From: Vibrio aphrogenes | GTDB lineage: Bacteria > Pseudomonadota > Gammaproteobacteria > Enterobacterales > Vibrionaceae | Length of the DNA stretch: 64,000 nt | Direction of reading: 5' to 3' | Assembly (NCBI RefSeq): GCF_002157735.2 | Contig: NZ_AP018689.1 | Span: 930,001-994,000 of the forward strand | Translations under genes and position numbers: made by a program | The notes under the pieces: generated by a model | The model's database searches: none | What the model saw: the letters and a program-made list of their open reading frames with translations, nothing else | What the model was told of the DNA's origin: nothing | Part shown: positions 36,676-47,122 of the stretch, one piece after another | Numbering within the stretch: the first letter of the stretch is position 1 | Layout: every line of letters begins with the position of its first letter

Positions 36676-38862
36676 ATGAAAAAAGTACTCCTATTCCTTT
36701 CTGTGCCTATCGCTGTGATTGTGATCGCGATTTTGGCACTGGTTTTATTTGTAAATCCTAATCAATTTAAACCCATGATCATTGAACAAGCGAAAGCGCA
36801 AACCGGTTTCGATCTTGTGATTGATGGCGACATCTCTTGGAGCTTTTTCCCACATTTAGGCTTTTCCATTGGCAAAACCCAAGTTTTAAATCCAAGCCAA
36901 GATTTTAAACAGCAGCAGGTGGTTAAAATTGATGAAGCGGCATTGGATATTTCCGTTCTTCCGCTGTTAGACCGCCAACTACAAATAGGCAATGTCACAT
37001 TAAGTGGGGCAGATATTTTTGTCCAAAAGCTTAAAGATGGCCGTTCTAATTTAGATATCGTTAAGCAATCAGCAGAAGAGCAAGCCGCTCAAGAGACTAC
37101 TCCTGCGGAGCAAGCACCAGCTTCTGAATCTAAGGCGACAAACAGTGAGACTGAGGCCCCTTGGAGCGTGACGTTGGCAGGCATTACCGTCAATGATGCC
37201 AAACTTGTGATGCTTGATGCGACCACTGCTTCAAACTTAGCATTATCGGATGTTAATTTTACTTTATCTGAATTTAGTTTTAACCAATGGAGTCAGGCTG
37301 AATTTAATATCACTGGCACCAATAATCAGCAGCAATTTTCTGCGGCTGGTAAAACAGAGTTTAAAGTCTCTCAAGACCTAGCTGATTACCAATTACGCAA
37401 CACGGAAGCTCAAGCGCAATTTAAAGATGGGGCGACTGATATTAAGAAAGCTACGCTGAACTTGAAAACCTTCCAATTTGATACGCCGAATCAAATGGCC
37501 GTGACGGTGCAAGGAAAGGCGGCTGATATGAATCTTGATATTCAACAGGCCGCGACTTTAACCGTGAATAAAGCCATGACCTTAGTGACATTGGATGCAA
37601 TGACGGTAAAAGGTAAAGTAGAGGGTAAAGCGTTACCTCTTAACCCCCTCAATATTGATATGGCATCGACGATCAGTTTTGATTTATCCAAGCAATATTT
37701 GGATGTGGTCTTAACGAAGTTGACGGCTAATCAATTACAATTTGATGGCTCTGCACAAGTCAGTTTAGCGCCGAGTATTCCGAAAGTCGTTTTTGCAATG
37801 CACAGTCCAGAGATCAATGTGGATGCTTTGTTAGCAGAAATGGAGCAATCGTCAGGAGCTTCAACAGCAAGCGAGGCGACTCAACCTGCCGCGGAGAAAA
37901 CGGCTGCCGCTAACAAAACAGCAACTCAAGAATCTGAACCTGATCTGAGTGCGACTAAAACACTGGATGTTACCGGTAAGATTACTATTGATAAGCTGAC
38001 TGCAAACAATGTGAAAATGCAGAATGTTCAAACACAGTTTAAAGTGAACCGTGGCGTGATTGATTTGCAAAAATTTGCGGCGAATTTATACCAAGGCTCT
38101 ATAGCGGCAAATGCTAAAATTGATGCTCGCCAAACAACGCCAACTTATAGTATTCATAAAGAAATTAAAGGGGTCCAGGTTCAGCCATTATTAAGCGATG
38201 TCGCGCAAATGGATTTTATTGCAGGCACAGGTAATATCACGGCGGACTTAAAAGGTAAGAGTCTGATCGTTGATAAAGCGAAGCAAAACTTAGCTGGGGT
38301 GGTGAACATCAACTTCGCTGATGGTGCACTGTATGGTGTTAACGTAGCACATGAAGTTCGTTCTGTTCAGGCGCTATTCAATGGTAAAAAAGCGGAAGCT
38401 GAGACAGTTAAGAAAACCGATTTTAGTGCTTTCACCTCAACGTTGAACCTTTCTAAAGGGGTGATGACAACCGATAACCTGGCAGTTAAATCTCCGTTAT
38501 TACGCGTTCTAGGTAATGGTCAAGCAAACTATGTCAATGAAAGCGTTGATTTCTTAGTGAAAGCATCGATTGTAGGGACGCTGAAAGGACAAGAGGGTAA
38601 AGAGACCACTGAGTTGAAAAATATCACCTTACCGATCCGGATTAAAGGCAGCTGGGCTGACCCTAAAATTACGCCAGATTTTAAAGCGGCTTTAGATGAT
38701 CAGACCAAACAAAAAGTGCAAGCTGAGGTCGACCGTGCTAAAGAGAAAGCACAAAAAGAAGTGGATCGCGGGCTCAATAAATTACTCGGTGATGATGACT
38801 CTAAATCAAAAGATGATGTGAAAAAAGCGGCAGGTGATTTGCTAAATAGCTTATTTAACTAA
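36676..38862 (+). CDS. asmA: AsmA family outer-membrane biogenesis protein
   Basis: 728 residues (E. coli AsmA 617). One N-terminal inner-membrane anchor (about 4-27), then a long periplasmic AsmA-type beta repeat starting FDLVIDGDISWSFFPHLGFSIGKTQVLNP. AsmA proteins affect outer-membrane assembly and are thought to carry phospholipids between membranes. Two Ala/Glu/Thr-rich stretches (about 135-160 and 395-420) look like flexible linkers. The C-terminal tail is Lys/Asp-rich. Located after dcd, as in E. coli. Confidence 0.93.
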   Translation: MKKVLLFLSVPIAVIVIAILALVLFVNPNQFKPMIIEQAKAQTGFDLVIDGDISWSFFPHLGFSIGKTQVLNPSQDFKQQQVVKIDEAALDISVLPLLDRQLQIGNVTLSGADIFVQKLKDGRSNLDIVKQSAEEQAAQETTPAEQAPASESKATNSETEAPWSVTLAGITVNDAKLVMLDATTASNLALSDVNFTLSEFSFNQWSQAEFNITGTNNQQQFSAAGKTEFKVSQDLADYQLRNTEAQAQFKDGATDIKKATLNLKTFQFDTPNQMAVTVQGKAADMNLDIQQAATLTVNKAMTLVTLDAMTVKGKVEGKALPLNPLNIDMASTISFDLSKQYLDVVLTKLTANQLQFDGSAQVSLAPSIPKVVFAMHSPEINVDALLAEMEQSSGASTASEATQPAAEKTAAANKTATQESEPDLSATKTLDVTGKITIDKLTANNVKMQNVQTQFKVNRGVIDLQKFAANLYQGSIAANAKIDARQTTPTYSIHKEIKGVQVQPLLSDVAQMDFIAGTGNITADLKGKSLIVDKAKQNLAGVVNINFADGALYGVNVAHEVRSVQALFNGKKAEAETVKKTDFSAFTSTLNLSKGVMTTDNLAVKSPLLRVLGNGQANYVNESVDFLVKASIVGTLKGQEGKETTELKNITLPIRIKGSWADPKITPDFKAALDDQTKQKVQAEVDRAKEKAQKEVDRGLNKLLGDDDSKSKDDVKKAAGDLLNSLFN

Positions 38863-38887
38863 GTTGCTTGAGCGTTATTGAATATGA

Positions 38888-38916
38888 GCCTGAGGTTGTC
38901 GACCTCAGGCTTTTTT
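38888..38916 (+). terminator. terminator of asmA
   Basis: Perfect 9-bp stem GCCTGAGGT / ACCTCAGGC with loop TGTCG, followed by TTTTTT, 26 bp past the stop. Confidence 0.92.
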
Positions 38917-38989
38917 CATGGACGTGCATAACTCAAGAAGTTCACGACCTGCTTATTGTTCGACTCTAGTTATCCGTCGTTGAAGCTAG

Positions 38990-39589
38990 TTACCAATCAA
39001 TACCTTTGCGTGCTTTTAAGCCCGATTCAAAACCATGTTTGACATTTCTGACTTCTGAAACCGTATCAGCTAACTCGAGTAATTGGCGATGTGCGGCACG
39101 GCCAGTAATAATGACCGATTGCTCACGAGGCCTATGTTGCAGCGCTTGTATAACTTCCTCCAACTCAATATAACCGTAAGTGATCATATAAGTCAGTTCA
39201 TCTAACAACACGACATCAATTGAGTCATCAGACAATAACTGTCGACATTGTTGCCATACCTGTTGAGCCGCTTCGGTATCTTTTTGTTTATCTTGAGTCT
39301 CCCAAGTAAAGCCGGTCGCCATCACATGAAATGGGACGCCAAGCCTTTCGAGTAAATTTTTTTCACCATTATCCCAGGTTCCTTTGATAAATTGCGCCAC
39401 TCCACAAGTTTGCCCATGTCCGAGCGCTCGAGTGATCATTCCAAATCCAGAAGTGGTTTTACCTTTACCATTACCGGTGATAACAAGCAGTAAGCCTCGT
39501 TCTTCTTGAGCTGCCTCAATGCGTTTATCGACTTGTTGCTTGAGCTTTTGTTGGCGTTGTTGATGGTTATCGTGTTTGTGTTCTGGCAT
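38990..39589 (-). CDS. btuR: corrinoid adenosyltransferase (BtuR/CobO type)
   Basis: 199 residues. The P-loop ITGNGKGKTTSGFGMITRALGHG and VAQFIKGTWDNGEKNLLERLG are standard for the BtuR/CobO family, which makes adenosylcobalamin from cob(I)alamin and ATP. LLDELTYMITYGYIELEEV and ITGRAAHRQLLELADTVSEV complete the fold. The N-terminus is rich in His/Gln/Lys. Convergent with asmA. No other B12 gene is adjacent. Confidence 0.94.
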   Translation of the reverse strand: MPEHKHDNHQQRQQKLKQQVDKRIEAAQEERGLLLVITGNGKGKTTSGFGMITRALGHGQTCGVAQFIKGTWDNGEKNLLERLGVPFHVMATGFTWETQDKQKDTEAAQQVWQQCRQLLSDDSIDVVLLDELTYMITYGYIELEEVIQALQHRPREQSVIITGRAAHRQLLELADTVSEVRNVKHGFESGLKARKGIDW

Positions 39590-39610
39590 GAATCATCCTT
39601 GTTTAGCGGG

Positions 39611-39649
39611 TATAAAAACGCCCATCATCTTATAAGTGATCATGGGCGT
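39611..39649 (-). terminator. terminator of the SulP gene
   Basis: Stem ACGCCCAT / ATGGGCGT (39618-39625 and 39642-39649) with a 16-nt loop, followed on the minus strand by TTTTATA. It separates the SulP gene from btuR. Confidence 0.78.
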
Positions 39650-39670
39650 GTTTCAACGGTAACGAAAAGG

Positions 39671-41230
39671 TTAGTCGGCTAATAAATCAGTAATGACTTT
39701 GTAGCTCGGGTCTTCTTTAACATTGATTTCAACTAAGCTACCAGCTTTATGCAATAAGGTGCGGCAATCTTGGCTTAAATGACGTAGATGCAAGGTTTTA
39801 CCTAATTTAGCGTAACGATCAGCTACAGTTTCAATTGCTTCAATCGCTGAATGATCCACCACGCGAGACTGAGCAAAATCGATAATCACATCTTGTGGAT
39901 CATCATAAGCATTAAATAGCTCAGTAAAATTAGCAGCAGAGCCAAAGAAGATAGGGCCATTGATTTGGTATACTTTAGAGCCTTCTTCATTGATGGTGGT
40001 TACTGCATTGATGTGTTTCGCATGTTGCCACGCAAACATTAGGGCAGAAGCGACGACACCAACACCAACTGCAACTGCTAAGTCGGTTAAGACGGTTACG
40101 ATGGTGACCAGAATAATCACAAAGAAGTCTTGTTTTGGCACACGGCGAGCCAGTTTGAAGGTCGCCCATTCAAAGGTTCCAATGACAACCATAAACATAA
40201 CGCCCACTAAGGCCGCAAGTGGGATCATTTCAATCCAAGTTGCAGTAAATAGAATAAAGCACAATAAGGCGATGGCCGCGGTGATCCCGGAAAGGCGACT
40301 GCGTCCTCCAGAGTTGATGTTAATCATCGATTGACCAATCATGGCACAACCGCCCATAGCACCAAACACGGAACAAGTGAGATTCCCTAAGCCTTGTCCA
40401 ATACATTCACGATTACCCTTACCACGGGTGTTGGTCATCTCGTCAACAACCGTCAAAGTCAGTAGCGATTCAATTAAACCAATTGCCGCAATGATCAGAG
40501 CATAAGGGAAAATGATTTTTAAGGTTTCTAAATTAAATGGGACTGCAGGTAGAGCAAAAGTCGGTAATTCACCTGCGAGTGTAGCATTAAGGTCGCCTGA
40601 CATAGTGCGTAGATAGTCGACAACGGTTCGAGTATCAAGATCGAACACTTGCGTAATCGCGGTGACGGCCACAATGGCGACTAAAGAAGAAGGAACGGCC
40701 GTTGTTAATTTAGGCAAAAAGTAAATGATGGCCATAGTTAATGCCACCAAGCCTAACATGATCATCATTGGGCCTTGTGGTAACCAAGTCATCATGCCGT
40801 TGATATCCGGGGCCTTAAACTGACCGAGCTGCGCCATGAAGATCACGATAGCTAAGCCGTTCACAAAGCCAATCATTACAGGATGAGGGACGATACGGAT
40901 AAATTTGCCGAGTTTGAGTAAGCCGGCGGTAATTTGGAGTACGCCAACGAGTAGCACGGCAGCAAAAAGATATTGTATACCATGCACCGCCACAAGGCTG
41001 ACCATTACGACGGCCGTTGCACCAGTCGCACCAGAGATCATGCCTGGTCGGCCACCGAAAATAGAGGTCATCAACCCCATAATAAAGGCCGCATATAGAC
41101 CTATCATAGGATCAACACCGGCAACAAAAGCAAAAGCAACGGCTTCTGGTACGAGAGCTAAAGCCACGGTTAAACCAGATAAAACATCATTTTTTACGGA
41201 TTGACTCGACATTTGGGGAAATTCAAACAT
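39671..41230 (-). CDS. SulP family inorganic anion transporter
   Basis: 519 residues with about 10-12 membrane segments followed by a C-terminal STAS domain (from about 405, [30 protein letters not shown]). The N-terminus [25 protein letters not shown] and [22 protein letters not shown] are SulP signatures. Members move sulfate, bicarbonate, chloride or dicarboxylates; sequence alone does not settle the substrate. A sodium-driven bicarbonate or sulfate uptake role is plausible for a marine cell. Single-gene unit. Confidence 0.88.
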   Translation of the reverse strand: MFEFPQMSSQSVKNDVLSGLTVALALVPEAVAFAFVAGVDPMIGLYAAFIMGLMTSIFGGRPGMISGATGATAVVMVSLVAVHGIQYLFAAVLLVGVLQITAGLLKLGKFIRIVPHPVMIGFVNGLAIVIFMAQLGQFKAPDINGMMTWLPQGPMMIMLGLVALTMAIIYFLPKLTTAVPSSLVAIVAVTAITQVFDLDTRTVVDYLRTMSGDLNATLAGELPTFALPAVPFNLETLKIIFPYALIIAAIGLIESLLTLTVVDEMTNTRGKGNRECIGQGLGNLTCSVFGAMGGCAMIGQSMININSGGRSRLSGITAAIALLCFILFTATWIEMIPLAALVGVMFMVVIGTFEWATFKLARRVPKQDFFVIILVTIVTVLTDLAVAVGVGVVASALMFAWQHAKHINAVTTINEEGSKVYQINGPIFFGSAANFTELFNAYDDPQDVIIDFAQSRVVDHSAIEAIETVADRYAKLGKTLHLRHLSQDCRTLLHKAGSLVEINVKEDPSYKVITDLLAD

Positions 41231-41428
41231 GTTTTCTCAGTTAAAAATTAGAACAAATGGGCTCTAACTAATAAACCAAAACTTGGAATAAAAGGACGTT
41301 ATTAATTAGAGAGTGGATAAATTGGTTGACGAATGTTACAGAATGGTTGTATTTCCTGCAACAAGTTATGGTTCTTGATTATTAAGAATGCAAAAATGAA
41401 AAGCACTTTATCGACAGATAAACATAAA

Positions 41429-41461
41429 AAAAGAAGGTCGCAATGAGTGCGACCTTCTTTT
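41429..41461. terminator. terminator of rne (bidirectional in form)
   Basis: Perfect 14-bp stem AAAAGAAGGTCGCA / TGCGACCTTCTTTT with loop ATGAG, 27 bp past the rne stop. On the minus strand the U-run in the 3' arm continues into TTTTTATG. Confidence 0.92.
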
Positions 41462-41487
41462 GTTCGTGAGAGGGTTAACTCTGACGA

Positions 41488-44400
41488 TTAAGCATCGTGC
41501 GTTTTCGACATAACCGAACTCGCATGACCAGTTGCTGCCTGGCTACCCGCAACTTTACCGGTGAAGGTAGATTCACGGAAAGGCGCGGCTACGACAGTAA
41601 TGTCATTAAGTACACCCGTTCCTGAAGCTTTTGCCATTGGCGCACTGACATGCGAGCTGGCTTTAGCGGCTTTGACTTTCACCGATTTAGGCGTTTTTGC
41701 TTGTTGAGCTTTAGGCGCAACGGTCAAAGTAGGAGCGGCAACGGCTTGCTCTGGCTCGGCTTGTTGCGTGGAAGTTTTCATTTCCACTTGAGCATCAGGC
41801 GTTTGGCTTGTTGGCTTGTTTTCTACCAAATTATCTTCAGTCGCTTTGCTTTCGATAGCTTTACTTTCGATAACTTTGTTTTCAGTAACTTTAGCTTCAT
41901 CAACGTTACTTTCAACAAGGGTGGCTTCAACAACCTTAGTTGCTTTTACCGCTTCAGTAGCTTTTGCCGCTTCAACTGGCGTACGCGTCACTTCAACAGA
42001 TTGAGTTGTGCTTGCTGTTTGCTCTACGCTTTCCATCACAGGAGACGGAACGATGTCCTGTTTTTGGGTTGTTGCCACAGGCGTTTCAATACGTGATTCT
42101 ACTGACTTAGCATTGGATTTATTCGCCCAAACGATGATTTTACCCATTGACATTTCAGGGAACGCAAAGCCACCTTGAATCGTCGTTTCTACCGCTGGTT
42201 TGGCAGTTTTGTGATTCGGTTTTTCTGCCACGTATTTAGGCCAAACTTTACCCATCGCCATTTCTGGTGATGCCATACCACCACTGCGTAGACGGTAAGG
42301 ATTTGGACGACGATCACGAGTACGGCGACGACGTTGACCACTGGCACGTAAGTGACGAGGTGAACGACGGTTACGACGCTGTTGACCTTCTTCTTTATTG
42401 TTAGCTTCTGGCTTAGCTGCAGTTTGTTGTGCAGATTCTGCTTTTGCCACTTCTTGTGCTGCAGGCACTTGCTCTGCTGCTGGTGCGACGACAGCTTCGT
42501 CAGCTACTTGTTGGTTAATACGAACTTTTTTCTTCATCTGACGACGTTGACGACGTTGCTTCACTTGAGTCGTTTTTTCTTCAGCTGAAGGTGATTTCGC
42601 TTGTGCTTCTGCCGCAATTTGTTGACCTTGTTCAACCACTTTTGAGGTGTTTTTGCTCGGCTTTTTATCTTGCTTTGGTTTGCGTTTTTTATCGTTACGT
42701 ACTTCGGTCGGCGCAGGGACATTGTCTACTGCGGCTTTTTCTGTACTTTCCTCGTTGTTGCGAGGTTTACGACGTTTATTACGTTGCTCATTACGATCAC
42801 GATTATTACGGCGACGATTGTTATCGCGCTGGTCGTTACGTGAACGGTTATTCGTTTGAGCTGGTTTCGCTTCTTCTACGGCTTGCTCTTCTTTTTCAGT
42901 TTTACCAAAGAAGAAGTTAGCAAGGGCTTTAAAGAAACCGCCAGACTTAGGTTTTACTGTTGGCTCGACACTTGGTTTCGCTTCAGCAGTTGCCGTTGGT
43001 GCCGGTGCGCTTGATGGAGCAAAACCTTTTAGGACAGGCTCTTCAATACGACGAGGTTTAATATCGGCATAACCCGGGTCTTCAGTCTCTTTCAATACTT
43101 CGATTTTCTTCGGCATTAAATAAGACAGAATTTGATGTTCTTCACCATCACGTAAACGCACCACTTCAAAGTGTGGTGTCTCCATATCAGCATTTGGCAC
43201 AACAATAATGTTCACTTCTTGATGCTTTTCAATATGCTGAATAGATTTACGTTTTTCGTTCAATAAGTAAGAGGCAATTGGAACGGGAACCACAGCCAGT
43301 ACTTGAGAACTGTTGTCTTTTAATGCTTCTTCTTCAATTAAACGAAGGACAGACAGAGCAAGTGATTCGTTATCACGCACGACACCGGTACCGGTACAGC
43401 GTGGACAAATGTGGTGGCTAGCTTCAGCAAGAGATGGGCTCAAGCGTTGGCGAGACATCTCTAATAATCCAAAGCGAGAAATACGACCAATTTGTACACG
43501 AGCACGGTCCATACGAACCGCTTCACGCATACGTGTTTCGACTTCACGTTGGTGACGAACTGGCGTCATATCAATGAAATCGATAACCACAAGACCACCT
43601 AAGTCGCGTAAGCGTAATTGACGTGCAATCTCATCGGCGGCTTCTAGGTTAGTATTTAAAGCGGTTTCTTCAATGTCGCCGCCTTTGGTTGCGCGGGCTG
43701 AGTTGATATCAATAGAAGTCAGTGCTTCGGTTGGATCGATAACGATAGAGCCACCAGATGGAAGGCGAACTTCACGTTGGAAGGCTGACTCAATCTGACT
43801 CTCAATTTGGTAATGACTAAATAGCGGTACATCGCCATCGTATTTTTTTACGCGAGAAACGAAATCTGGGCGAACAAGTTGAATATGCGCTTTTGCACGT
43901 TCATAAATAGTATTGCTATCAATTAAAATTTCACCAATATCACGGCGTAGGTAATCGCGGATTGCACGTACAATCACATTACTTTCTTGGTGAATTAAGA
44001 AGGGAGCGGCTTCAGTATCCGCGGCTTCTTTAATCGCCGACCAGTGTTTTAATAGGATATTTAGATCCCATTCAAGCTCTTCAGCACTTTTGCCAACACC
44101 TGCAGTACGAACAATTAAGCCCATGCCTTGTGGTAATTCTAATGTGCTTAATGCGGCTTTTAATTGGGTACGCTCATCCCCTTCGATACGACGAGAAATA
44201 CCGCCAGCACGAGGGTTATTAGGCATAAGAACTAAGTAACTGCCTGCAAGAGAGATGAAGGTCGTTAGAGCCGCGCCTTTTTGGCCACGTTCTTCTTTTT
44301 CAACTTGTACGATGACTTCTTGGCCTTCTTTGAGCACTTCTTTAATGTTCGGACGGCCTTGGTAGGTATAACCTGCAGGGAAATAATCGCGGGCGATTTC

Positions 44401-44613
44401 TTTAAGAGGGAGGAAACCGTGACGGTCAGCACCATAGTCTACAAATGCAGCTTCTAAACTTGGTTCTACTCGAGTGATACGGCCTTTATAAATATTTGCT
44501 TTTTTAGATTCATGTCCAGGACTTTCAATATCTAAATCGAACAGTCGCTGACCATCAACTAATGCGACGCGCAACTCTTCTTTTTGAGTTGCGTTGATCA
44601 ACATTCTTTTCAT
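41488..44613 (-). CDS. rne: ribonuclease E
   Basis: 1041 residues (E. coli 1061). Endonuclease and scaffold of the RNA degradosome. The N-terminal catalytic half has the S1 domain ([26 protein letters not shown]), the DNase I-like active site with the Asp303/Asp346 equivalents ([10 protein letters not shown] and VVIDFIDM), and the zinc-link CPRCTGTG. A membrane-targeting amphipathic helix follows ([14 protein letters not shown], about 555-570). The C-terminal half is disordered: Arg-rich RNA-binding region, a double motif [10 protein letters not shown] and [12 protein letters not shown], and a Glu/Lys/Ala repeat run. Upstream leader is long, fitting autoregulation. Confidence 0.97.
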   Translation of the reverse strand: MKRMLINATQKEELRVALVDGQRLFDLDIESPGHESKKANIYKGRITRVEPSLEAAFVDYGADRHGFLPLKEIARDYFPAGYTYQGRPNIKEVLKEGQEVIVQVEKEERGQKGAALTTFISLAGSYLVLMPNNPRAGGISRRIEGDERTQLKAALSTLELPQGMGLIVRTAGVGKSAEELEWDLNILLKHWSAIKEAADTEAAPFLIHQESNVIVRAIRDYLRRDIGEILIDSNTIYERAKAHIQLVRPDFVSRVKKYDGDVPLFSHYQIESQIESAFQREVRLPSGGSIVIDPTEALTSIDINSARATKGGDIEETALNTNLEAADEIARQLRLRDLGGLVVIDFIDMTPVRHQREVETRMREAVRMDRARVQIGRISRFGLLEMSRQRLSPSLAEASHHICPRCTGTGVVRDNESLALSVLRLIEEEALKDNSSQVLAVVPVPIASYLLNEKRKSIQHIEKHQEVNIIVVPNADMETPHFEVVRLRDGEEHQILSYLMPKKIEVLKETEDPGYADIKPRRIEEPVLKGFAPSSAPAPTATAEAKPSVEPTVKPKSGGFFKALANFFFGKTEKEEQAVEEAKPAQTNNRSRNDQRDNNRRRNNRDRNEQRNKRRKPRNNEESTEKAAVDNVPAPTEVRNDKKRKPKQDKKPSKNTSKVVEQGQQIAAEAQAKSPSAEEKTTQVKQRRQRRQMKKKVRINQQVADEAVVAPAAEQVPAAQEVAKAESAQQTAAKPEANNKEEGQQRRNRRSPRHLRASGQRRRRTRDRRPNPYRLRSGGMASPEMAMGKVWPKYVAEKPNHKTAKPAVETTIQGGFAFPEMSMGKIIVWANKSNAKSVESRIETPVATTQKQDIVPSPVMESVEQTASTTQSVEVTRTPVEAAKATEAVKATKVVEATLVESNVDEAKVTENKVIESKAIESKATEDNLVENKPTSQTPDAQVEMKTSTQQAEPEQAVAAPTLTVAPKAQQAKTPKSVKVKAAKASSHVSAPMAKASGTGVLNDITVVAAPFRESTFTGKVAGSQAATGHASSVMSKTHDA
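41816..41970 (-). repeat. degenerate 15-bp repeats in the rne 3' half
   Basis: The protein reads [17 protein letters not shown] then a run of ESK-A-I/T-type pentapeptides, encoded by related 12-15 bp units (for example TTCGATAGCTTTACT and TTCGATAACTTTGTT on the plus strand). This is slippage-type growth in the disordered RNase E tail. Confidence 0.7.
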
Positions 44614-45280
44614 TTTTTAAATTCTCGTTGTTTTTTCTTCGTGATAATTGCTTATCGCTTTTGTCGCATCAAAGGTGCCGGATCCCATGGCTTTGGCTTC
44701 AACCTCACGGCTGTATAGGGGATGCTCTTGGGCACAATAGTCACCAAACATTCCTACCTTGTTTACTTAAAGTCGCAGTAACTTCAATTATTAGTTGCAG
44801 TAACTTCAATCATTTTGGGTAGAACGAGAATGCTTGGTCCGAATTCGAGCCGGTATTACTTCTGCATTGATAACGTGAGTAGGCGATAAGTTGGTCTTCT
44901 TCAGCTATGTCTTACGCCTAATGCAGCACAGATTTCAGAAGCTTCTACTCATTTCGCAAATGGAAGACATTAAATATGCATAGAAAATGTTCAATACAAC
45001 CATTGCAGCTGTGAACTATAGCAGCGCCAAGAAATATCAGCAATCAGCTTTATGCCAAACTCGATAAATAAATAGGAAAACCTGTGATTAACTTACAATA
45101 TTTACCTGATTCCATTTCAATCATTATTAAGTTAACACCTTTTATAACAGGTGCTTGAGCTATTTGGTGTTGGTATTTTGTTCAGTTGCCTGCTGAAAAT
45201 GAATGTGGGGGATAAAATGCCGTGAATAAAATCAAAAATCTTATGCCATTGCTTAGGGTTTGAGTGATAGAATAGGCACT
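44614..45280. other. rne-rluC divergent region with long rne leader
   Basis: 667 bp without a supported gene. In E. coli the rne mRNA has a leader of about 360 nt with hairpins through which RNase E controls its own mRNA; the length here fits such a leader on the minus strand. I could not confirm the conserved hairpins by eye. It also holds a 22-bp tandem repeat (44771-44814). The rluC side is A+T-rich. Confidence 0.55.
44771..44814. repeat. 22-bp tandem duplication in the rne leader region
   Basis: Two adjacent 22-bp copies (44771-44792 and 44793-44814), both containing GCAGTAACTTCAAT and differing at two bases. It lies about 160-200 nt before the rne start, inside the expected leader. Confidence 0.85.
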
Positions 45281-46225
45281 ATGACCGAATTTAAAACAGA
45301 AGTGAAATTTGTTGATATTGACAGTGATATGGCTGGTCAACGTGTCGACAATTTTTTACGTAATCAACTCAAGCAAATCCCTAAAAGCATGGTGTATCGT
45401 ATCTTGCGTAAGGGAGAAGTGCGCGTGAATAAAAAGCGCGTAAAAGCAGAATACAAATTGCAAGCTGGCGATATTGTGCGTATTCCACCGGTACGCATTT
45501 CCTTAGAAGAAGATGCTGCCCCCATTAGCACTAAATTAGATAAAGTGTCTGAATTGGAAAGCTGCATTATTTTTGAAGATGACAGCCTGCTGATTCTTAA
45601 TAAACCATCAGGAACGGCGGTGCATGGTGGCAGTGGCTTAAAGTTTGGCGCTATCGAAGCATTGCGAGCATTGAGGCCAGAAGCGCGCTTTTTAGAGCTA
45701 GTGCATCGAATCGACCGTGATACGTCAGGTATTTTACTGGTTGCGAAAAAACGCTCAGCATTGCGTCACTTACAAGCACAGTTTCGCGAGAAGACCGTAC
45801 AGAAGTATTATTTTGCTTTAGTCATGGGAGAGTGGAAGTCGAGCTGTAAAGTGGTCAAGGCTCCGCTGCTCAAAAATGAAGTGAATAGTATTGTGAGGGT
45901 TAACCCCAATGGTAAGCCGTCAGAAACTCGTTATAAGATTTTAGAGAAGTTTAACCAAGCGACTTTAGTTCAAGCGAGCCCGATTACAGGAAGAACCCAT
46001 CAAATTCGTGTGCATTGTCAGTATGTCGGGCACCCTATTGCTTGGGATGACCGTTATGGTGACCGCCGCTTTGATGCTTATACTGGGCAAGTGGGGTTAG
46101 ACCGATTATTTCTGCATGCCGCCAATATTAAATTTATTCACCCAGCCACTGAACAACCCATGGATATTTCCGCTCCAATGGAACAGAAATTGGATCAAGT
46201 GTTGATAGGGTTACGTTCAAAATAA
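45281..46225 (+). CDS. rluC: 23S rRNA pseudouridine(955/2504/2580) synthase RluC
   Basis: 314 residues from the ATG at 45281 (MTEFKTEVKFVDIDSDMAGQRVDNF), which aligns with the E. coli N-terminus; the frame upstream to 45260 starts TTG and lacks a ribosome site. An S4 RNA-binding domain (about 18-80, PKSMVYRILRKGEVRVNKKRVK) is followed by the RluA-type catalytic domain with the active Asp in ELVHRIDRDTSGILLVAKK, then SPITGRTHQIRVHCQYVGHPIAWDDRYGD. Divergent from rne, as in E. coli. Confidence 0.96.
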   Translation: MTEFKTEVKFVDIDSDMAGQRVDNFLRNQLKQIPKSMVYRILRKGEVRVNKKRVKAEYKLQAGDIVRIPPVRISLEEDAAPISTKLDKVSELESCIIFEDDSLLILNKPSGTAVHGGSGLKFGAIEALRALRPEARFLELVHRIDRDTSGILLVAKKRSALRHLQAQFREKTVQKYYFALVMGEWKSSCKVVKAPLLKNEVNSIVRVNPNGKPSETRYKILEKFNQATLVQASPITGRTHQIRVHCQYVGHPIAWDDRYGDRRFDAYTGQVGLDRLFLHAANIKFIHPATEQPMDISAPMEQKLDQVLIGLRSK

Positions 46226-46256
46226 GTACAGAGTAAGACTGTTGTAAATATAAAGG

Positions 46257-46291
46257 GTGGCGCTTCTGGTTAAGAATCGCCACTTATTTTT
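46257..46291 (+). terminator. terminator of rluC
   Basis: Stem GTGGCG / CGCCAC with a 15-nt loop, followed by TTATTTTTTT, about 30 bp past the stop. Confidence 0.75.
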
Positions 46292-46373
46292 TTATAATAG
46301 TCACAGATTTTTATTGCTAAACCTGGCTTTAGAACATGAATCCGTTTGAGAGGCGAGGCGTATAACGAAATGC

Positions 46374-46961
46374 TTAAGCTAATACCTGGATCCCTTGTTG
46401 TTCAAGCATATCAATTAAGGTGATAAGAGGTAGGCCAATCAATGCATTGGGGTCCTTACCTTCTAATCGCTCAAATAGAGCAATGCCTAACCCTTCGCTT
46501 TTAAAGCTGCCGGCACAATTGAATGGTTGTTCAGTATCGACATAATATTCAATTTGAGATTGAGTTAATGCTCTGAAATGGACATTGAAACAATCTAATT
46601 GTGTATCGCATTGCTGGGTTTGGGAATGATAAAGTGCAAGGCCAGTATAAAAGGTGATGATTTTACCGCTCGCTTGAGAGAGTTGTTGAATGGCTTTTTC
46701 TCGAGTATGCGGTTTACCCACGATGTGACCGTCGATCATACAAACTTGATCGGAGCCAATAATCAGTTCATTGGCCGTTGATGAGGTGGCGCAAGACTGT
46801 GCTTTCTGTTGCGCTAAGCGTACAACCAAAGCTTCGGCACTTTCACCTTCCATTGGTGTTTCATCGCAATGAGGTTGACGGGTTTCAAACGGGAGCGCCA
46901 ATTTATCTAATAATTGTTTTCGATAAGTTGAGGTAGACGCTAAAATCAACGTTGGCATCAT
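46374..46961 (-). CDS. yceF: Maf-family nucleotide pyrophosphatase YceF
   Basis: 195 residues. The Maf fold is shown by LILASTSTYRKQLLDKL (the Ser-x-x-Arg phosphate site), ETPMEGESAEALVVRLAQQKA, IIGSDQVCMIDGHIVGKP and FKSEGLGIALFERLEGKDPNALIGLPL. The YceF subfamily hydrolyses m7GTP and related modified nucleotides, guarding against their use. It is divergent from yceD, the same arrangement as in E. coli. Confidence 0.94.
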   Translation of the reverse strand: MMPTLILASTSTYRKQLLDKLALPFETRQPHCDETPMEGESAEALVVRLAQQKAQSCATSSTANELIIGSDQVCMIDGHIVGKPHTREKAIQQLSQASGKIITFYTGLALYHSQTQQCDTQLDCFNVHFRALTQSQIEYYVDTEQPFNCAGSFKSEGLGIALFERLEGKDPNALIGLPLITLIDMLEQQGIQVLA

Positions 46962-47084
46962 AAATATTCACTTTGTTTTAAACAGTTAACATAACGTTGC
47001 ACTGTAAACTAATTGAAACCATGCGTCATGTATCAAGGCGCATTTATAATGATAAGAGAAAGTGTAAGTTTTTTACCTTTTTCT

Positions 47085-47113
47085 TTGACTAAATTCATTT
47101 TGGAGGATAATAT
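47085..47113 (+). promoter_or_regulatory. strong sigma70 promoter of yceD-rpmF, G+C-rich discriminator
   Basis: -35 TTGACT (47085-47090), exactly 17 bp, -10 TAATAT (47108-47113), then TCGCGCCC. Transcription would start at about 47119-47121, only a few nucleotides before the yceD ATG at 47123, giving an almost leaderless mRNA. The G+C-rich stretch after the -10 box is typical of promoters under ppGpp/DksA control. Confidence 0.7.
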
Positions 47114-47122
47114 TCGCGCCCT

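Noticed and set aside
41488..44613. Long Cys/Phe/Arg-rich antisense frames within rne
   Set aside because: They mirror the Glu/Lys/Ala-rich low-complexity tail of RNase E and are not plausible proteins.
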